Assembly: GCF_003062295.1 (NCBI RefSeq)
Contig: NZ_PYCN01000012.1
Location: forward strand, 124,001-188,000
DNA from: Bradyrhizobium algeriense
GTDB lineage: Bacteria; Pseudomonadota; Alphaproteobacteria; Rhizobiales; Xanthobacteraceae
Length of the DNA stretch: 64,000 bases
Direction: 5' to 3'
The first letter of the stretch is position 1, and the number at the start of each line of letters is the position of its first letter. Under the pieces are notes generated by a model that was not told where the DNA came from, ran no database searches, and saw only the letters and a program-made list of their open reading frames with translations. A program made the translations under genes and the position numbers. This document shows, one piece after another, positions 26,547 through 36,088 of this stretch.

Positions 26547-27794
26547 TCAGCGCCTGAAACGCGCCACCAACTCGACATGCGGCGTGTGGCGGAATTGGTC
26601 GACCGGGGTGACGCCGTCGATCTTGTAGCCACCGTCGATCAAAATCTTTGCGTCGCGCGCGAATGTCGTGACGTTGCAGGATACCGCCACCACCGTCGGA
26701 ATCTTGCTGGCCGCGAGCTGTGTTGCCTGCGCCTGCGCGCCCTGCCGCGGCGGGTCGAACACGACCGCATCATAGTCGCGCAATTCCTGCGGCATCAGCG
26801 GGCGGCGGAATAGATCACGCGCCTCGGCCTTGACCGGCTTCAGCCCCGAGGTGGACGTCGCGGCCTTCTGCAAGGCTGCGACCGCGTCGGCGTCGCTGTC
26901 GAAGGCGGCGATACGCGACTTCGCCGCCAGCCGCAGCGCGAAGGGGCCGACGCCGCAGAACAGGTCGGCAATATGTTTGGCACGCTTGCAATGGTCGGAG
27001 ACCAGCGCCGCCAGCGTTTCCTCGCCCGCCACCGTTGCCTGCAGGAACGAGCCGGGCGGCAGCGCCACCTGAGCGGCGCCGATCGAAATCACCGGCGGCG
27101 TTCGCATCAGTACCAGTTCGCCGTGGCGCGTCAGCCGCGCCAGCCGGTGCTGTTCCGCGATGCGCGACAGCCTGGTGATCAAGGCGGTCGACAGCGGGCC
27201 GGAGCCGCGCACGTCGACATCGAGCCCGCTATTGGTCGCGGTGATCTGGATGTCGAGCGGCTTGCCGACCCCGATCAGCGGCTCGGCGATGGCCCAGGCC
27301 GCCTCGATCGCGCCGTTCAGATGCGGGTCGAGGATCGGGCAGCGGTCGATCGGAATGATGTCGTGCGAACCGGCCGCCGCATAGCCGACCTTGAGCACGT
27401 CGTGCGTTCCTATCCGCCCGTGCAGGGTGATGCGCCTGCGGCCCGCGCCATGGGCATCGATCAATGGCGCCACGTCGCAATCGATTCCCGCCTGCGCCAG
27501 CGTCGTCGCCACCAGCTCGCGCTTCCAGGCGCGATAGGGCTCAGTGTCCCAGTGCTGGATTGCGCAGCCGCCGCAGACGCCGAAGTGCGGACAGAACGGC
27601 TTGATCCGCTCCACGCTTGCGGCCTCGACCTTGAGCAATCGCCTGCGGTCGGGATGGTGACCGGGAACGGCTGCGGCCTCTATCGTTTCGCCGCCCAGCG
27701 TATAGGGAACGTAGATGTTGCCGCTGCCTGCGATGGCGACGCCATCGCCATGGTGGCCGACATGGTCGATCACGAGGCGCTCGCTGTCAGCCAC
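26547..27794 (-). CDS. RNA 5-methyluridine methyltransferase (TrmA/RlmD family)
   Basis: This SAM-dependent enzyme methylates uridine C5 in tRNA or 23S rRNA. It is about 415 residues from GTG 27794. An N-terminal TRAM-like domain precedes the iron-sulfur cysteines in 'CPHFGVCGGC' (about 68-77). The methyltransferase domain has 'DLFCGVGPFALRLA', and 'VFDPPRQG' plus 'VAVSCNVTTFARD' contain the catalytic Asp/Cys region. The start is taken as GTG overlapping the tlyA stop codon (GTGGCTGA), because the longer open frame is antisense-like. The RNA target cannot be decided. Confidence 0.9.
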   Translation of the reverse strand: MADSERLVIDHVGHHGDGVAIAGSGNIYVPYTLGGETIEAAAVPGHHPDRRRLLKVEAASVERIKPFCPHFGVCGGCAIQHWDTEPYRAWKRELVATTLAQAGIDCDVAPLIDAHGAGRRRITLHGRIGTHDVLKVGYAAAGSHDIIPIDRCPILDPHLNGAIEAAWAIAEPLIGVGKPLDIQITATNSGLDVDVRGSGPLSTALITRLSRIAEQHRLARLTRHGELVLMRTPPVISIGAAQVALPPGSFLQATVAGEETLAALVSDHCKRAKHIADLFCGVGPFALRLAAKSRIAAFDSDADAVAALQKAATSTSGLKPVKAEARDLFRRPLMPQELRDYDAVVFDPPRQGAQAQATQLAASKIPTVVAVSCNVTTFARDAKILIDGGYKIDGVTPVDQFRHTPHVELVARFRR

Positions 27795-28542
27795 GGCGCG
27801 CGCCCATGAAGAATTCGATATTGCCGTCGCCGCCGGTGATCGGCGAGGGAAACACCTGGATATCGGTGCAGCCGAGCAAAGTGGCAAATTCCGTGATGTC
27901 GTCGCAGATTTCCTGATGCACCATCGCGTTGCGGATGATGCCGTGCTTGGAGTGTTTCCGCTCCGCCTCGAATTGCGGCTTGATCAGCGCCAGGAGATGC
28001 ATCGGCGCGGCGGCGAGCGACAGCGCCACCGGCAGCACCGCCTTCAGGGAAATGAAGCTGACGTCGATGACGACGACATCGGGCCGCGCCGGCAGCCGCT
28101 TGCCCTCGAATTGGCGGATATCGGTTTCTTCCATCGATACGATCCTGGAGTGATCGCGCAGCGAGGGATGCAACTGGCCGCGCCCGACATCGATGGCGAA
28201 GACGAGGCTCGCGCCGTTCGCCAGCAGCACCTCGGTGAAGCCGCCGGTGGAGGCGCCGACGTCGAGGCAGACATGGCCCTCGATCTCGATCGGATACAGT
28301 TCCAGGGCGCCTGCCAGCTTGACGCCGCCGCGCGAGACCCAGGGGTGCGCGGGCTGCGCGGACAATTCGGCACTGGCGGCGATCATCTCCGACGCTTTCA
28401 GCACCGGCCGCCCGTCGGCCGTCACGCCGCCGGCGTCGATCGCGGCGCGGGCGCGCGCGCGGCTTTCGAACACGCCGCGCTCGACCAGGAGCACGTCCAC
28501 GCGCTTGCGGGGAGAGGTTTCACTGTTGCTCGTCTTCGCCAA
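27787..28542 (-). CDS. tlyA: TlyA-family rRNA 2'-O-methyltransferase
   Basis: This 251-residue protein has an N-terminal S4 RNA-binding domain ('RKRVDVLLVERGVFESRARA') and an FtsJ/RrmJ-like methyltransferase domain. The SAM motif is 'LDVGASTGGFTEVLLANGA'. Family members act on 16S and 23S rRNA and in some species affect haemolysis and drug sensitivity. Its stop overlaps the start of the next methyltransferase gene by eight bases, so the two RNA methyltransferases are co-translated. Confidence 0.93.
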   Translation of the reverse strand: MAKTSNSETSPRKRVDVLLVERGVFESRARARAAIDAGGVTADGRPVLKASEMIAASAELSAQPAHPWVSRGGVKLAGALELYPIEIEGHVCLDVGASTGGFTEVLLANGASLVFAIDVGRGQLHPSLRDHSRIVSMEETDIRQFEGKRLPARPDVVVIDVSFISLKAVLPVALSLAAAPMHLLALIKPQFEAERKHSKHGIIRNAMVHQEICDDITEFATLLGCTDIQVFPSPITGGDGNIEFFMGARRG

Positions 28543-28559
28543 GGTCAGTCCGATTTGCC

Positions 28560-29123
28560 TCAGTCCGATTTGCGGGTGGCGCGATCCGCCGCGAGCGCGA
28601 CGCAGGCCTCGAACGAGGTGAGATCGTGCCAGATATCCAGAGGCCGCTGCCGCGGTGTCACCAGTCTAGCACCATGCAGATCGAGCGTGTGGATCATCAT
28701 GAGATTGTCGGGCAGCCCAAAATCTTCCACCGTCAGTCCGTCATCGTCGATCAGATGGCCGCCACCGGCTTTCGTGACCGCAAAGGATCGCGCGACCCGC
28801 TCGGCATAGACGGCGGGATCGTTGCTGTAGGCGAAGCAGAGCTTGCCGCGCCCGGCCATGTAGCCGAGTTCATAGACGGTGCCGGCGTCGGCACTGGGGC
28901 CGCGAAACGGCGTAAGGTTGGCAATGATCGCGTCCGCCGCGTCCATCATGGCCTCGTTACCCTCAAATATCGCGCGCGAAGCATCGGCGGCCGAAAGATC
29001 GACCGCGTTGTCGAGCGGATAGAGCCCGCGCACGCCATGGCGGGCGCAGATCGCGGCCTTGCGGCGCCCGATCTCGATGGCGTCCGGCAGGAACACATCG
29101 GGACCTGCCAGATAGATCTTCAT
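28560..29123 (-). CDS. Nucleoside 2-deoxyribosyltransferase
   Basis: This small enzyme of 187 residues exchanges bases between deoxyribonucleosides. The family start 'MKIYLAGPDVF' is typical. The catalytic-Glu neighbourhood is seen in 'GPSADAGTVYELGYMAGRGK', where Asp and Glu precede 'LGY'. It lies 17 bases upstream of tlyA and in the same direction, so it probably shares its transcript. Paralogues with cyanuric- or other base specificity exist, so the exact substrate is open. Confidence 0.88.
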   Translation of the reverse strand: MKIYLAGPDVFLPDAIEIGRRKAAICARHGVRGLYPLDNAVDLSAADASRAIFEGNEAMMDAADAIIANLTPFRGPSADAGTVYELGYMAGRGKLCFAYSNDPAVYAERVARSFAVTKAGGGHLIDDDGLTVEDFGLPDNLMMIHTLDLHGARLVTPRQRPLDIWHDLTSFEACVALAADRATRKSD

Positions 29124-29171
29124 GGGATTACCGGCGCCAAGAAATAAATAATGGGATCACGGCAGGGTTAC

Positions 29172-29309
29172 GCTCCCTCTCCCGCTTGCGGGGGAGGGCT
29201 GGGGTGGGGGTGCCGCCGCGAGTCACACGGTTCGTGTGGATAGAGCTTCCCCCACCCGGATCGCATCTTTCGATGCGATCCGACCTCCCCCGCAAGCGGG
29301 AGAGGTGGA
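29172..29309. repeat. Palindromic repeat (CTCTCCCGCTTGCGGGGGAGG family)
   Basis: CCTCTCCCGCTTGCGGGGG and its inverse CCCCCGCAAGCGGGAGAGG bound the element. A perfect internal hairpin around ATCGCATC-TTTC-GATGCGAT lies at about 29260-29280. It separates dxs from the deoxyribosyltransferase gene and may act as a terminator. Confidence 0.85.
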
Positions 29310-29333
29310 GCGAGGCCGCGGACAGACCTAAAC

Positions 29334-31280
29334 TCAGGCGAGCTTGACCGTCTCGGTCTTGTAGTCCTTGCCAAGCGCGTCGAAGACCTTGGCGACGATG
29401 CCCTTGGCGTCGAGTCCGGCATGGGCATACATCGCGGTCGGCGAGTCATGGTCGATGAATTCGTCGGGCAGGATCATCGCTCGCATCCTCAAGCCGCCAT
29501 CGAGCATGCCGTTGTCGGACAGCGTCTGCATCACGTGCGAACCGAAGCCGCCGATCGAGCCTTCCTCGATGGTGAGCAGCACTTCGTGGTCGCGCGCCAG
29601 CTTCAGCACCAGATCGACGTCGAGCGGCTTCATGAAGCGCGCGTCGGCGATGGTGGTGGAGAGGCCGTGGGCGGCGAGTTCGTCGGCGGCCTTTTCGCAT
29701 TCGGCCATGCGGGTGCCGAACGAGAGCAGGGCGATCTTGTTACCTTGGCGGACGATGCGGCCCTTGCCGATTTCGAGGGGGATGCCGACCTCGGGCATTT
29801 CGACGCCGCGGCCTTCGCCGCGCGGATAGCGCACCGCGCTCGGGCGGTCGTTGATCGCAACCTGCGTCGCGACCATGTGCACCAGTTCCGCCTCATCGGA
29901 TGCGGCCATGATGACGAAATTCGGCAGGCAGCCGAGATAGGCGCAGTCGAAGGAGCCTGCATGCGTCGCGCCGTCGGCGCCGACCAGACCGGCGCGGTCG
30001 ATCGCAAAACGAACCGGCAGGCTCTGGATCGCGACGTCGTGGACCACCTGGTCGTAGCCGCGCTGCAGGAAGGTCGAGTAGATCGCGCAGAACGGCTTGT
30101 AGCCTTCGGTGGCGAGGCCGGCGGCAAACGTCACCGCATGCTGCTCGGCAATGCCGACGTCGAAGGTCCGGTCGGGGAAGGCCTTGTTGAAGATGTCGAC
30201 GCCGGTGCCGGACGGCATCGCCGCGGTGATGGCGACGATCTTGTCGTCCTTCTCGGCTTCCTTGACGAGGCTCTGGCCGAACACGTTCTGGTAGGCCGGC
30301 GCATTCGGCTTTGCCTTCGCCTGGGCGCCGGTGGCGACGTCGAACTTGACCACGGCGTGATACTTGTCGGCGGAAGCTTCCGCCGGACCATAGCCCTTGC
30401 CCTTCTGCGTCACGACATGAACCAGGATCGGGCCGGTTTCCATGTCGCGGACGTTCTTCAGAACGGGCAGCAGATGGTCCAGATTGTGGCCATCGATCGG
30501 GCCGACGTAATAGAAGCCGAGTTCCTCGAATAGCGTGCCGCCGTCCATCATGAAGCCGCGGGAATATTCCTCGACGCGGTTGGCGCGGTTGGCGAGGATC
30601 TTGGGCAGACGCTTGTTGATCTGTTTGGCCGCCTCGCGCAGCGAGCGATAGGTCTTGCCGGAGTAGAGGCGGGACAGATAGGCGCTCATCGCGCCGACCG
30701 GAGGCGCAATCGACATGTCGTTGTCGTTGAGGATGACGATCAGGCGCGAGTTCATCGCACCCGCATTGTTCATGGCTTCATAGGCCATGCCCGCGGACAT
30801 CGAGCCGTCGCCAATCACGGAGATAACGTTGTTCTTGCCGCCGGAGAGGTCGCGGGCGACCGCCATGCCGAGGCCGGCGGAGATCGAGGTCGAGGAATGC
30901 GCGGCGCCGAACGGATCGTAATCGCTCTCGGTGCGCTTGGTGAAGCCGGAGAGCCCGCCGGCGGTGCGCAGCGTGCGGATGCGGTCACGGCGGCCGGTCA
31001 GGATCTTGTGCGGGTAGGCCTGGTGGCCGACGTCCCAGATCAGGCGGTCGCGCGGCGTGTCGAAGATGTAATGGATCGCGGTGGTGAGTTCCACGACGCC
31101 GAGGCCGGCGCCGAAGTGGCCACCGGTCACCGAAACGGCGTCGATGGTTTCCTGGCGGAGTTCGTCCGCGACCTGACGCACCTGCTCGATCTTGAGCTTG
31201 CGAAGATCGTCGGGCGTGCGGATGGTATCGAGAAGCGGCGTTTTACTAAATGTGGTCACAGCGATATTCCAATTTTGCAT
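29334..31280 (-). CDS. dxs: 1-deoxy-D-xylulose-5-phosphate synthase
   Basis: This thiamine-diphosphate enzyme makes DXP from pyruvate and glyceraldehyde-3-phosphate, the first step of the MEP isoprenoid pathway and a source for thiamine and PLP. At about 648 residues it is full length. 'DVGHQAYPHKILTGRRD', the ThDP motif 'VIGDGSMSAGMAYEAMNNAG' and the 'DRAG' motif in 'FAIDRAGLVGADGATHAG' are all present. A GTG at 31259 is a likely alternative start that removes seven residues. A CRP/FNR-type palindrome lies about 130 bases upstream. Confidence 0.96.
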   Translation of the reverse strand: MQNWNIAVTTFSKTPLLDTIRTPDDLRKLKIEQVRQVADELRQETIDAVSVTGGHFGAGLGVVELTTAIHYIFDTPRDRLIWDVGHQAYPHKILTGRRDRIRTLRTAGGLSGFTKRTESDYDPFGAAHSSTSISAGLGMAVARDLSGGKNNVISVIGDGSMSAGMAYEAMNNAGAMNSRLIVILNDNDMSIAPPVGAMSAYLSRLYSGKTYRSLREAAKQINKRLPKILANRANRVEEYSRGFMMDGGTLFEELGFYYVGPIDGHNLDHLLPVLKNVRDMETGPILVHVVTQKGKGYGPAEASADKYHAVVKFDVATGAQAKAKPNAPAYQNVFGQSLVKEAEKDDKIVAITAAMPSGTGVDIFNKAFPDRTFDVGIAEQHAVTFAAGLATEGYKPFCAIYSTFLQRGYDQVVHDVAIQSLPVRFAIDRAGLVGADGATHAGSFDCAYLGCLPNFVIMAASDEAELVHMVATQVAINDRPSAVRYPRGEGRGVEMPEVGIPLEIGKGRIVRQGNKIALLSFGTRMAECEKAADELAAHGLSTTIADARFMKPLDVDLVLKLARDHEVLLTIEEGSIGGFGSHVMQTLSDNGMLDGGLRMRAMILPDEFIDHDSPTAMYAHAGLDAKGIVAKVFDALGKDYKTETVKLA

Positions 31281-31611
31281 GTCAGGGCGAAACGGCCCGA
31301 CGCGAGACGGGAAGCGCGTTAACCGCGCCGTGAAATTCCAGACCCCGGTGCCATCTCGGCAGGCCGGTACCTGATTTGAAAGCCTAGATGCACTCCAGCC
31401 TAAACCATGTGATATGCATCACGTTAGTAGCTTCGAAACCCTTCCCGGTTCAGTTTCTTTAGCTATTTGAAGCGCTTACAGCCGTCGAAAGTCGCCCGGC
31501 AGGCGCTCTCCCCAGCCCATAGAACCGCAACCTTTACACCAAAGCCGCCGCCAAAGCCAACCCGGAGCGCCGATTCGGTGCCCTGGTGCGGGCCGGAAAA
31601 ACCTCGGCTTT
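31281..31611. other. Upstream region of dxs
   Basis: These 331 bases lie between the dxs start and the 3' end of the membrane hydrolase gene. No gene is supported on either strand. The region should contain the dxs promoter and the palindrome described separately. Confidence 0.5.
31408..31423 (-). promoter_or_regulatory. Candidate CRP/FNR-family binding site upstream of dxs
   Basis: TGTGATATGCATCACG contains symmetric arms GTGAT-N4-ATCAC. It fits the CRP pattern TGTGA-N6-TCACA at nine of ten positions. It also fits the FNR/FixK pattern TTGAT-N4-ATCAA at eight of ten. It is 128-143 bases upstream of the first dxs start codon. No experimental support; regulation by oxygen or cAMP is inference. 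Confidence 0.45.
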
Positions 31612-32910
31612 TCAACCGCTGCGGCGCGCAGATGGTTCCAATTTGCTCAAATCGGCGGCACTTGCGGCCGCCGTCGTGGCCGCTTCCAGCCTTTTCCAGG
31701 CCCGGTTGCGCACGCCGGAATCGCCGGTGGCGACATCAAGCGCGGCGTCGGGGACGGCCACGCGCGCGCTGAGCGGGACCGGTCCGCAGACGATCATGAA
31801 GAAGTCGTAGGCGTTGGGCAGTTCGTTGGCCATTACGAACTGGAAATGCACGCGGAAGAACTGCCAGCGAAACTTTTCGTAGTGCTCGGGTCGGATGATG
31901 TCGCGGAAGCGGACCGGCACGATCGTCGGGTTGCGCCTGGCGGCGCCGACGTCGATGCCGTGGCTCGTGATTGGATCGAACTGGTAGAAATTCATCACGT
32001 CCTTGCGGGCCTGACAGTCGATCCAGTCGATCGACGGCTCGATCGCGAGCTGCCGCAGATGGTCGCGGAATTGTTTCGACACGGCGTGATAGCCGACGAT
32101 CGGGAAGTTGCCGCCGAGCGTCAGCAGCACGATCCGTGGACCGTGACGGCCGAGCGCGGGGTCGAGCTTCAGCGCGCGCGCCAGCATTTCCGTCGACAGG
32201 AACGATCCGGAGCTATGGCCGACGATGACGATTTCTTCGGCGTCGGTGCTTTTGGCTGTCTTGACCAGGTGCTGCGCGAAGCGGTCGATGCGCTGGTCCC
32301 ATTCCGGGCGCTCGCGGTGCGAGAATTCCCAGGTCCAGATCGTGTCGCACAGGAGGTAGAGCACGTAAGTGGCGTTCTCGGTGTATTTCAGCACGGCCCC
32401 GAGCAGCCCCACGAAGATCGCGATCGCGGCCGCGATGCTGAAAGGATCGGGAATGCCGATGGCGTTGAGGCCCTTCTCGAACACGAAGGCGATGGCTGCA
32501 GCACCGGCGGCTTCGAGCAGCAGCACAAGATGCGGATAGGTGATGAACGTGGCAAAACGCCAGTTCGCCTTGCCGAAGCGGGCGATGGTGCCGGCGAAGA
32601 CCAACCGCCAGTAGATCCACACCGCGCTGAACACCGTGCGCCAGATCGGCGACGCCAGGTCCTGCTGGATGAAATCCTCGAACCGGAGGAAATCGTAGGC
32701 CGTGCGGGTCTGCCAGTCCTCTGCCTTGGTATCGATGGTCCAGGACGCGATCTCGTCGTCGGCTACGACCTTGGGCCGGCTGATGGTGGCCTGGAGCTGG
32801 TAAAGCCGGCCGAACTTGCGCAGTTCAGTCCGGAACATGCGGTAATATTGCGCCAGCCCGCGCGGATCGTAGCCCTGAATATAGATGATATGGCGGTGCT
32901 GGACGCGCAC
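31612..32910 (-). CDS. Membrane-anchored alpha/beta-hydrolase-like protein
   Basis: This protein of about 432 residues starts at GTG 32910 with 'VQHRHIIYIQGYDPRG', the first strand and oxyanion loop of a serine hydrolase fold. Two to three hydrophobic segments lie at about 100-190. The nucleophile elbow 'VIVGHSSGS' follows at about 232-240, then a cytoplasmic tail rich in Arg and His. The likely substrate is a lipid or ester, but none is shown. The GTG is chosen over the upstream frame because the preceding residues are Cys/Arg-rich and non-coding in character. A GGGGA lies upstream. Confidence 0.75.
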   Translation of the reverse strand: MRVQHRHIIYIQGYDPRGLAQYYRMFRTELRKFGRLYQLQATISRPKVVADDEIASWTIDTKAEDWQTRTAYDFLRFEDFIQQDLASPIWRTVFSAVWIYWRLVFAGTIARFGKANWRFATFITYPHLVLLLEAAGAAAIAFVFEKGLNAIGIPDPFSIAAAIAIFVGLLGAVLKYTENATYVLYLLCDTIWTWEFSHRERPEWDQRIDRFAQHLVKTAKSTDAEEIVIVGHSSGSFLSTEMLARALKLDPALGRHGPRIVLLTLGGNFPIVGYHAVSKQFRDHLRQLAIEPSIDWIDCQARKDVMNFYQFDPITSHGIDVGAARRNPTIVPVRFRDIIRPEHYEKFRWQFFRVHFQFVMANELPNAYDFFMIVCGPVPLSARVAVPDAALDVATGDSGVRNRAWKRLEAATTAAASAADLSKLEPSARRSG

Positions 32911-33048
32911 GTACTGTCCCCGAGGTAATCGCCGACTATAACAGGCTGGGCAGGGCGCCAAGAACTAAATCGGCGACTAAATCGGCTACCAAATTGGCCG
33001 GTATTCAGCGTTTGGGGTGGGGCGGGGCCGATATTCCCACCGGTTGGA

Positions 33049-33300
33049 TCACTGCACGTCGAGCGGCTCGGTCCCGGTGACCTGGCCGTTGGCATCGGTG
33101 GTGATTTTGTCCACGCGCGCCTCGGCCTGCCGCAGCAATTCTTCGCAGCGTCGCTTCAGCGCCTCGCCACGCTCATAGATCGCGACCGATTCCTCGAGCG
33201 GCACCTTGCCGTCTTCCAGCCGCTTCACGATCGATTCGAGCTCCTCGATCGCGCGCTCGAAGGAGAGTTTTTTGACGTCCATTTGGGTATTTTCGGCCAT
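33049..33300 (-). CDS. xseB: Exodeoxyribonuclease VII small subunit
   Basis: This 83-residue subunit binds XseA to form exonuclease VII, which degrades single-stranded DNA. The conserved core 'LSFERAIEELESIVKRLEDG' and 'VPLEESVAIYERGEALKRRC' covers the two interacting helices of the family. xseA is not in the window. It lies downstream of the HDAC-like gene in the same direction. Confidence 0.95.
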   Translation of the reverse strand: MAENTQMDVKKLSFERAIEELESIVKRLEDGKVPLEESVAIYERGEALKRRCEELLRQAEARVDKITTDANGQVTGTEPLDVQ

Positions 33301-33373
33301 ATCAAGTTCCCGAATGCGCCCCCTAAGAGCGCAGAATCAAATAACAATTTTGAGCGCCTATTGTGGCGGGGAT

Positions 33374-34300
33374 TTACGCGCCCATCAATGCGGTGACATG
33401 GGCCGCAACCGACTCTTTCAGCCCCTGCAGGTCGTAGCCGCCCTCCAGAACTGACACAACCCGGCCACCTGCGCTTGCGTCGGCCTGGTCCATCAGCTTG
33501 CGCGTGACCCAGCCGAAATCATCGGCCTTCAGGTTGATCGAGGCCAGCGGATCGCGATGATGCGCGTCGAAGCCAGCGGAGATGATGATCAGTTCCGGCG
33601 CGAACTTCTGCAATTGCGGCAGGATCAGGTTTTCGAACGCTGAGCGGAACTTGGCGCTGCCGTCTTCGGAAGCCAGCGGCGCATTGACGATGGTATCATG
33701 TTCGCCGCGCTCGCCGCTGGCGCCGGTGCCCGGAAACAGCGGCATCTGGTGCGTCGAGCAATACATCACGGTCGGATCGTGCCAGAAGATGTCCTGCGTG
33801 CCGTTGCCGTGATGGACGTCGAAATCGACGATCGCCGCGCGGCCGATGCCGTATTTGCGCTGGGCGTGACGCGCCGCAATGGCGGCATTGTCGAAGAAGC
33901 AGAAGCCCATCGGCTTCGAGACCTCGGCATGGTGGCCGGGCGGCCGCACCGCGACGAAGGCATTCGGGTGGGCGCCGGACATCACAGCATCGGTCGCCGC
34001 CACCGCGCCGCCGACGCCGCGCATGACAGCTTCCCAGGTACCCGGCGACATCGAGGTGTCGCCGTCGATATAGATCATGCCGCTTTGCGGGGCGATATGC
34101 CGGAGTTCGCCGACATAATGCTCGCCGTGGCACAGCGTGACGGAATCCAGATTGCCTTCCGGCGCCTCGCTGCGCGTGAGCGGCTTGAAGCGCTCTTCAC
34201 CCAGCACCTCCGCCACCGCGCGCAACCGGTCGGGACGTTCCGGATGCCCGGGGGGCGTGACATGGTCGAGACAGGCGGTATGCGTCAGAAGCAGCGTCAT
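33374..34300 (-). CDS. HDAC-like deacetylase (acetylpolyamine amidohydrolase family)
   Basis: This zinc deacetylase has 308 residues. The catalytic His pair sits in 'RPPGHH' (119-124). The zinc ligands are D161 and H163 in 'DFDVHHGNGT' and D245 in 'SAGFDAHH'. The C-terminal 'LEGGYDLQGL' carries the usual Gly-Gly-Tyr. In bacteria such enzymes act on acetylated polyamines, acetoin-related regulators or proteins, so the target is not fixed. It stands 73 bases upstream of xseB. Confidence 0.93.
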   Translation of the reverse strand: MTLLLTHTACLDHVTPPGHPERPDRLRAVAEVLGEERFKPLTRSEAPEGNLDSVTLCHGEHYVGELRHIAPQSGMIYIDGDTSMSPGTWEAVMRGVGGAVAATDAVMSGAHPNAFVAVRPPGHHAEVSKPMGFCFFDNAAIAARHAQRKYGIGRAAIVDFDVHHGNGTQDIFWHDPTVMYCSTHQMPLFPGTGASGERGEHDTIVNAPLASEDGSAKFRSAFENLILPQLQKFAPELIIISAGFDAHHRDPLASINLKADDFGWVTRKLMDQADASAGGRVVSVLEGGYDLQGLKESVAAHVTALMGA

Positions 34301-34389
34301 GCAAAATCCTGGCGTTGAGGCGCGCGCCGGCGAGGGATCGGCTAATCTAGGCGGTTAGCGGCCGCTCGGAAAGGCCCACGGCGTCAGGC

Positions 34390-36054
34390 TCAATCGATCC
34401 TGATAATGCGATCGGCGGCGGTCGCGCCGACCGGGCTGTTCGCCGCAAAATAGGCATGCAGCGCGTCGACGTCGTAAATGCCGACCTGCGGCGCGGTTCC
34501 CTGGGTGAGCGCGGTGAAACCGTCGCCGCCGACGAACAGGAAATTGTTGACGGTGACGCGATAGCTCGCGGCGGGATCGAGCGGTTGCCCGTTCAGCGAC
34601 ATCCGCTCGGCGATGACGCGTTCGCCGTCGCCCTTCGATCCGTCCCACGCATAGGCGAATCCCTTCGACACCTGCAGGATCCTTGGCCGCTTCGGATCGA
34701 GCCATTGCTGCTCCAGCATGTCCTTGATCTGTTTTCCCGTCAGCGTGATCGTCACCAGTTGATTGCGGAACGGCTGGCTGGCGAACAAATCGCCATAGGT
34801 CACCGCGCCGTTTTCCTTGTGCGTAATGTCGGTGCGGATGCCGCCCGGATTGGTGAAGGCGATGACGGCGCCGCCGTTCGCGGCCGCACTGGTGGCGGCG
34901 AGCTGCGCGTCTGCGATGATATCGCCGAGCGGGCTCTCGCCGGTATTTTTCGGCGTGCGCGACAGCGTTTCCGTCAGCGAACCCGCCGGACGGTTGGCGA
35001 TGGGGGCCGCGACCCTGTCGTAGGCTTCGATGAGCGCGGTCTGGTCGAGATTCTTCGAAAGCGTCGCTGACCGTACGATGGTGTTGTCGGCTTTGGCGCT
35101 GACGATATCGCGCGTGACACGGTCGAGCTTGAGATCGATCGCGGTGACGAGCGTGCCGTATTTGTCGCCAGAAGTAACGAGCCGCCCGTCGATCTCGCAG
35201 ACATAGGCGCGGTGGGTGTGGCCGGAGACCACGACGTCTACCGCGTGATCGAATTTTTTGACGATATCGACAATCGGTCCCGAAACGCCGGGGCACTCAT
35301 TGTAGTCGCCTGTCGGCAATCCACCTTCATGGATCAGCACGACGATGGCCTCGACGCCGCGCGCCTTCAGTTCCGGGATCAGCGCATTGACCGTGCTGGC
35401 TTCGTCGCGAAATTCGAGGTCAGCAATGCCAACCGGCGAGACGAGGCCCGGGGTGCCCTTCAAGGTCAGGCCGATGAAGGCGACCGGAATGCCCTCGAAG
35501 CTGCGGATTTCGTAAGGGGGAAACACGGTCTTGCCGCTGCTCTTCTCGAACGTGCTGGCGGCGAGATAGCGAAATTTTGCGCCCGCAAACGGATGCGGTC
35601 CCTGGCATTTGTCGACCGGGTGGCAGCCGCCATGCTGCATGCGCAAGAGCTCGTCCTTGCCCTCGTCGAATTCGTGGTTGCCGACCGAGGAAATCTCCAG
35701 CCCCATCATCGACAGCGCCTCGATCGTCGGCTCGTCATGGAACATGGCCGACAGAAACGGGCTGGCGCCGATCAAATCGCCGGCCGCGACGAAGATCGTA
35801 TTCTTGTGTCCTTCGCGAAGCTGGCTAACCAGCGTCGCCATGTGTTCGGCGCCACCGGCAGGGACGGTGATCTTCTTCGTCCTGTCCTCGGGATCGGCAA
35901 TCGTGATCCCGCCCGGGGGCGGGCGAAGGTAGCCGTGGAAATCGTTGATCGCGAGAATGCGCAGGTCGACGGGGGCGGGGGTCTGGGCGAGCGATGATGC
36001 GGCAAGCGCCATCATGATCGCCAAGGCAAGGATGGGACGAAGGAGGGGGTTCAT
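34390..36054 (-). CDS. Periplasmic 5'-nucleotidase / metallophosphatase (UshA-like)
   Basis: This bifunctional enzyme of 554 residues hydrolyses nucleotides outside the cytoplasm. A signal peptide is at residues 1-23. The metallophosphatase domain has 'ILAINDFHGYL', 'AAGDLIGASPF', 'VGNHEFDEG' and 'VVSGHTHRAY'. The C-terminal nucleotide-binding domain includes 'AFTNPGGIRTDI' and 'YRVTVNNFLFVGGDGFTAL'. All metal-binding residues are visible. It probably acts in phosphate and nucleoside scavenging. No Pho box was recognised. Confidence 0.93.
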   Translation of the reverse strand: MNPLLRPILALAIMMALAASSLAQTPAPVDLRILAINDFHGYLRPPPGGITIADPEDRTKKITVPAGGAEHMATLVSQLREGHKNTIFVAAGDLIGASPFLSAMFHDEPTIEALSMMGLEISSVGNHEFDEGKDELLRMQHGGCHPVDKCQGPHPFAGAKFRYLAASTFEKSSGKTVFPPYEIRSFEGIPVAFIGLTLKGTPGLVSPVGIADLEFRDEASTVNALIPELKARGVEAIVVLIHEGGLPTGDYNECPGVSGPIVDIVKKFDHAVDVVVSGHTHRAYVCEIDGRLVTSGDKYGTLVTAIDLKLDRVTRDIVSAKADNTIVRSATLSKNLDQTALIEAYDRVAAPIANRPAGSLTETLSRTPKNTGESPLGDIIADAQLAATSAAANGGAVIAFTNPGGIRTDITHKENGAVTYGDLFASQPFRNQLVTITLTGKQIKDMLEQQWLDPKRPRILQVSKGFAYAWDGSKGDGERVIAERMSLNGQPLDPAASYRVTVNNFLFVGGDGFTALTQGTAPQVGIYDVDALHAYFAANSPVGATAADRIIRID

Positions 36055-36088
36055 GACACTGACATTGGCAGGTAGCTTGGTGTTTCCT

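Noticed and set aside
29421..30533. 370-codon ORF antisense to dxs
   Set aside because: Shadow of dxs, with no recognisable motif.
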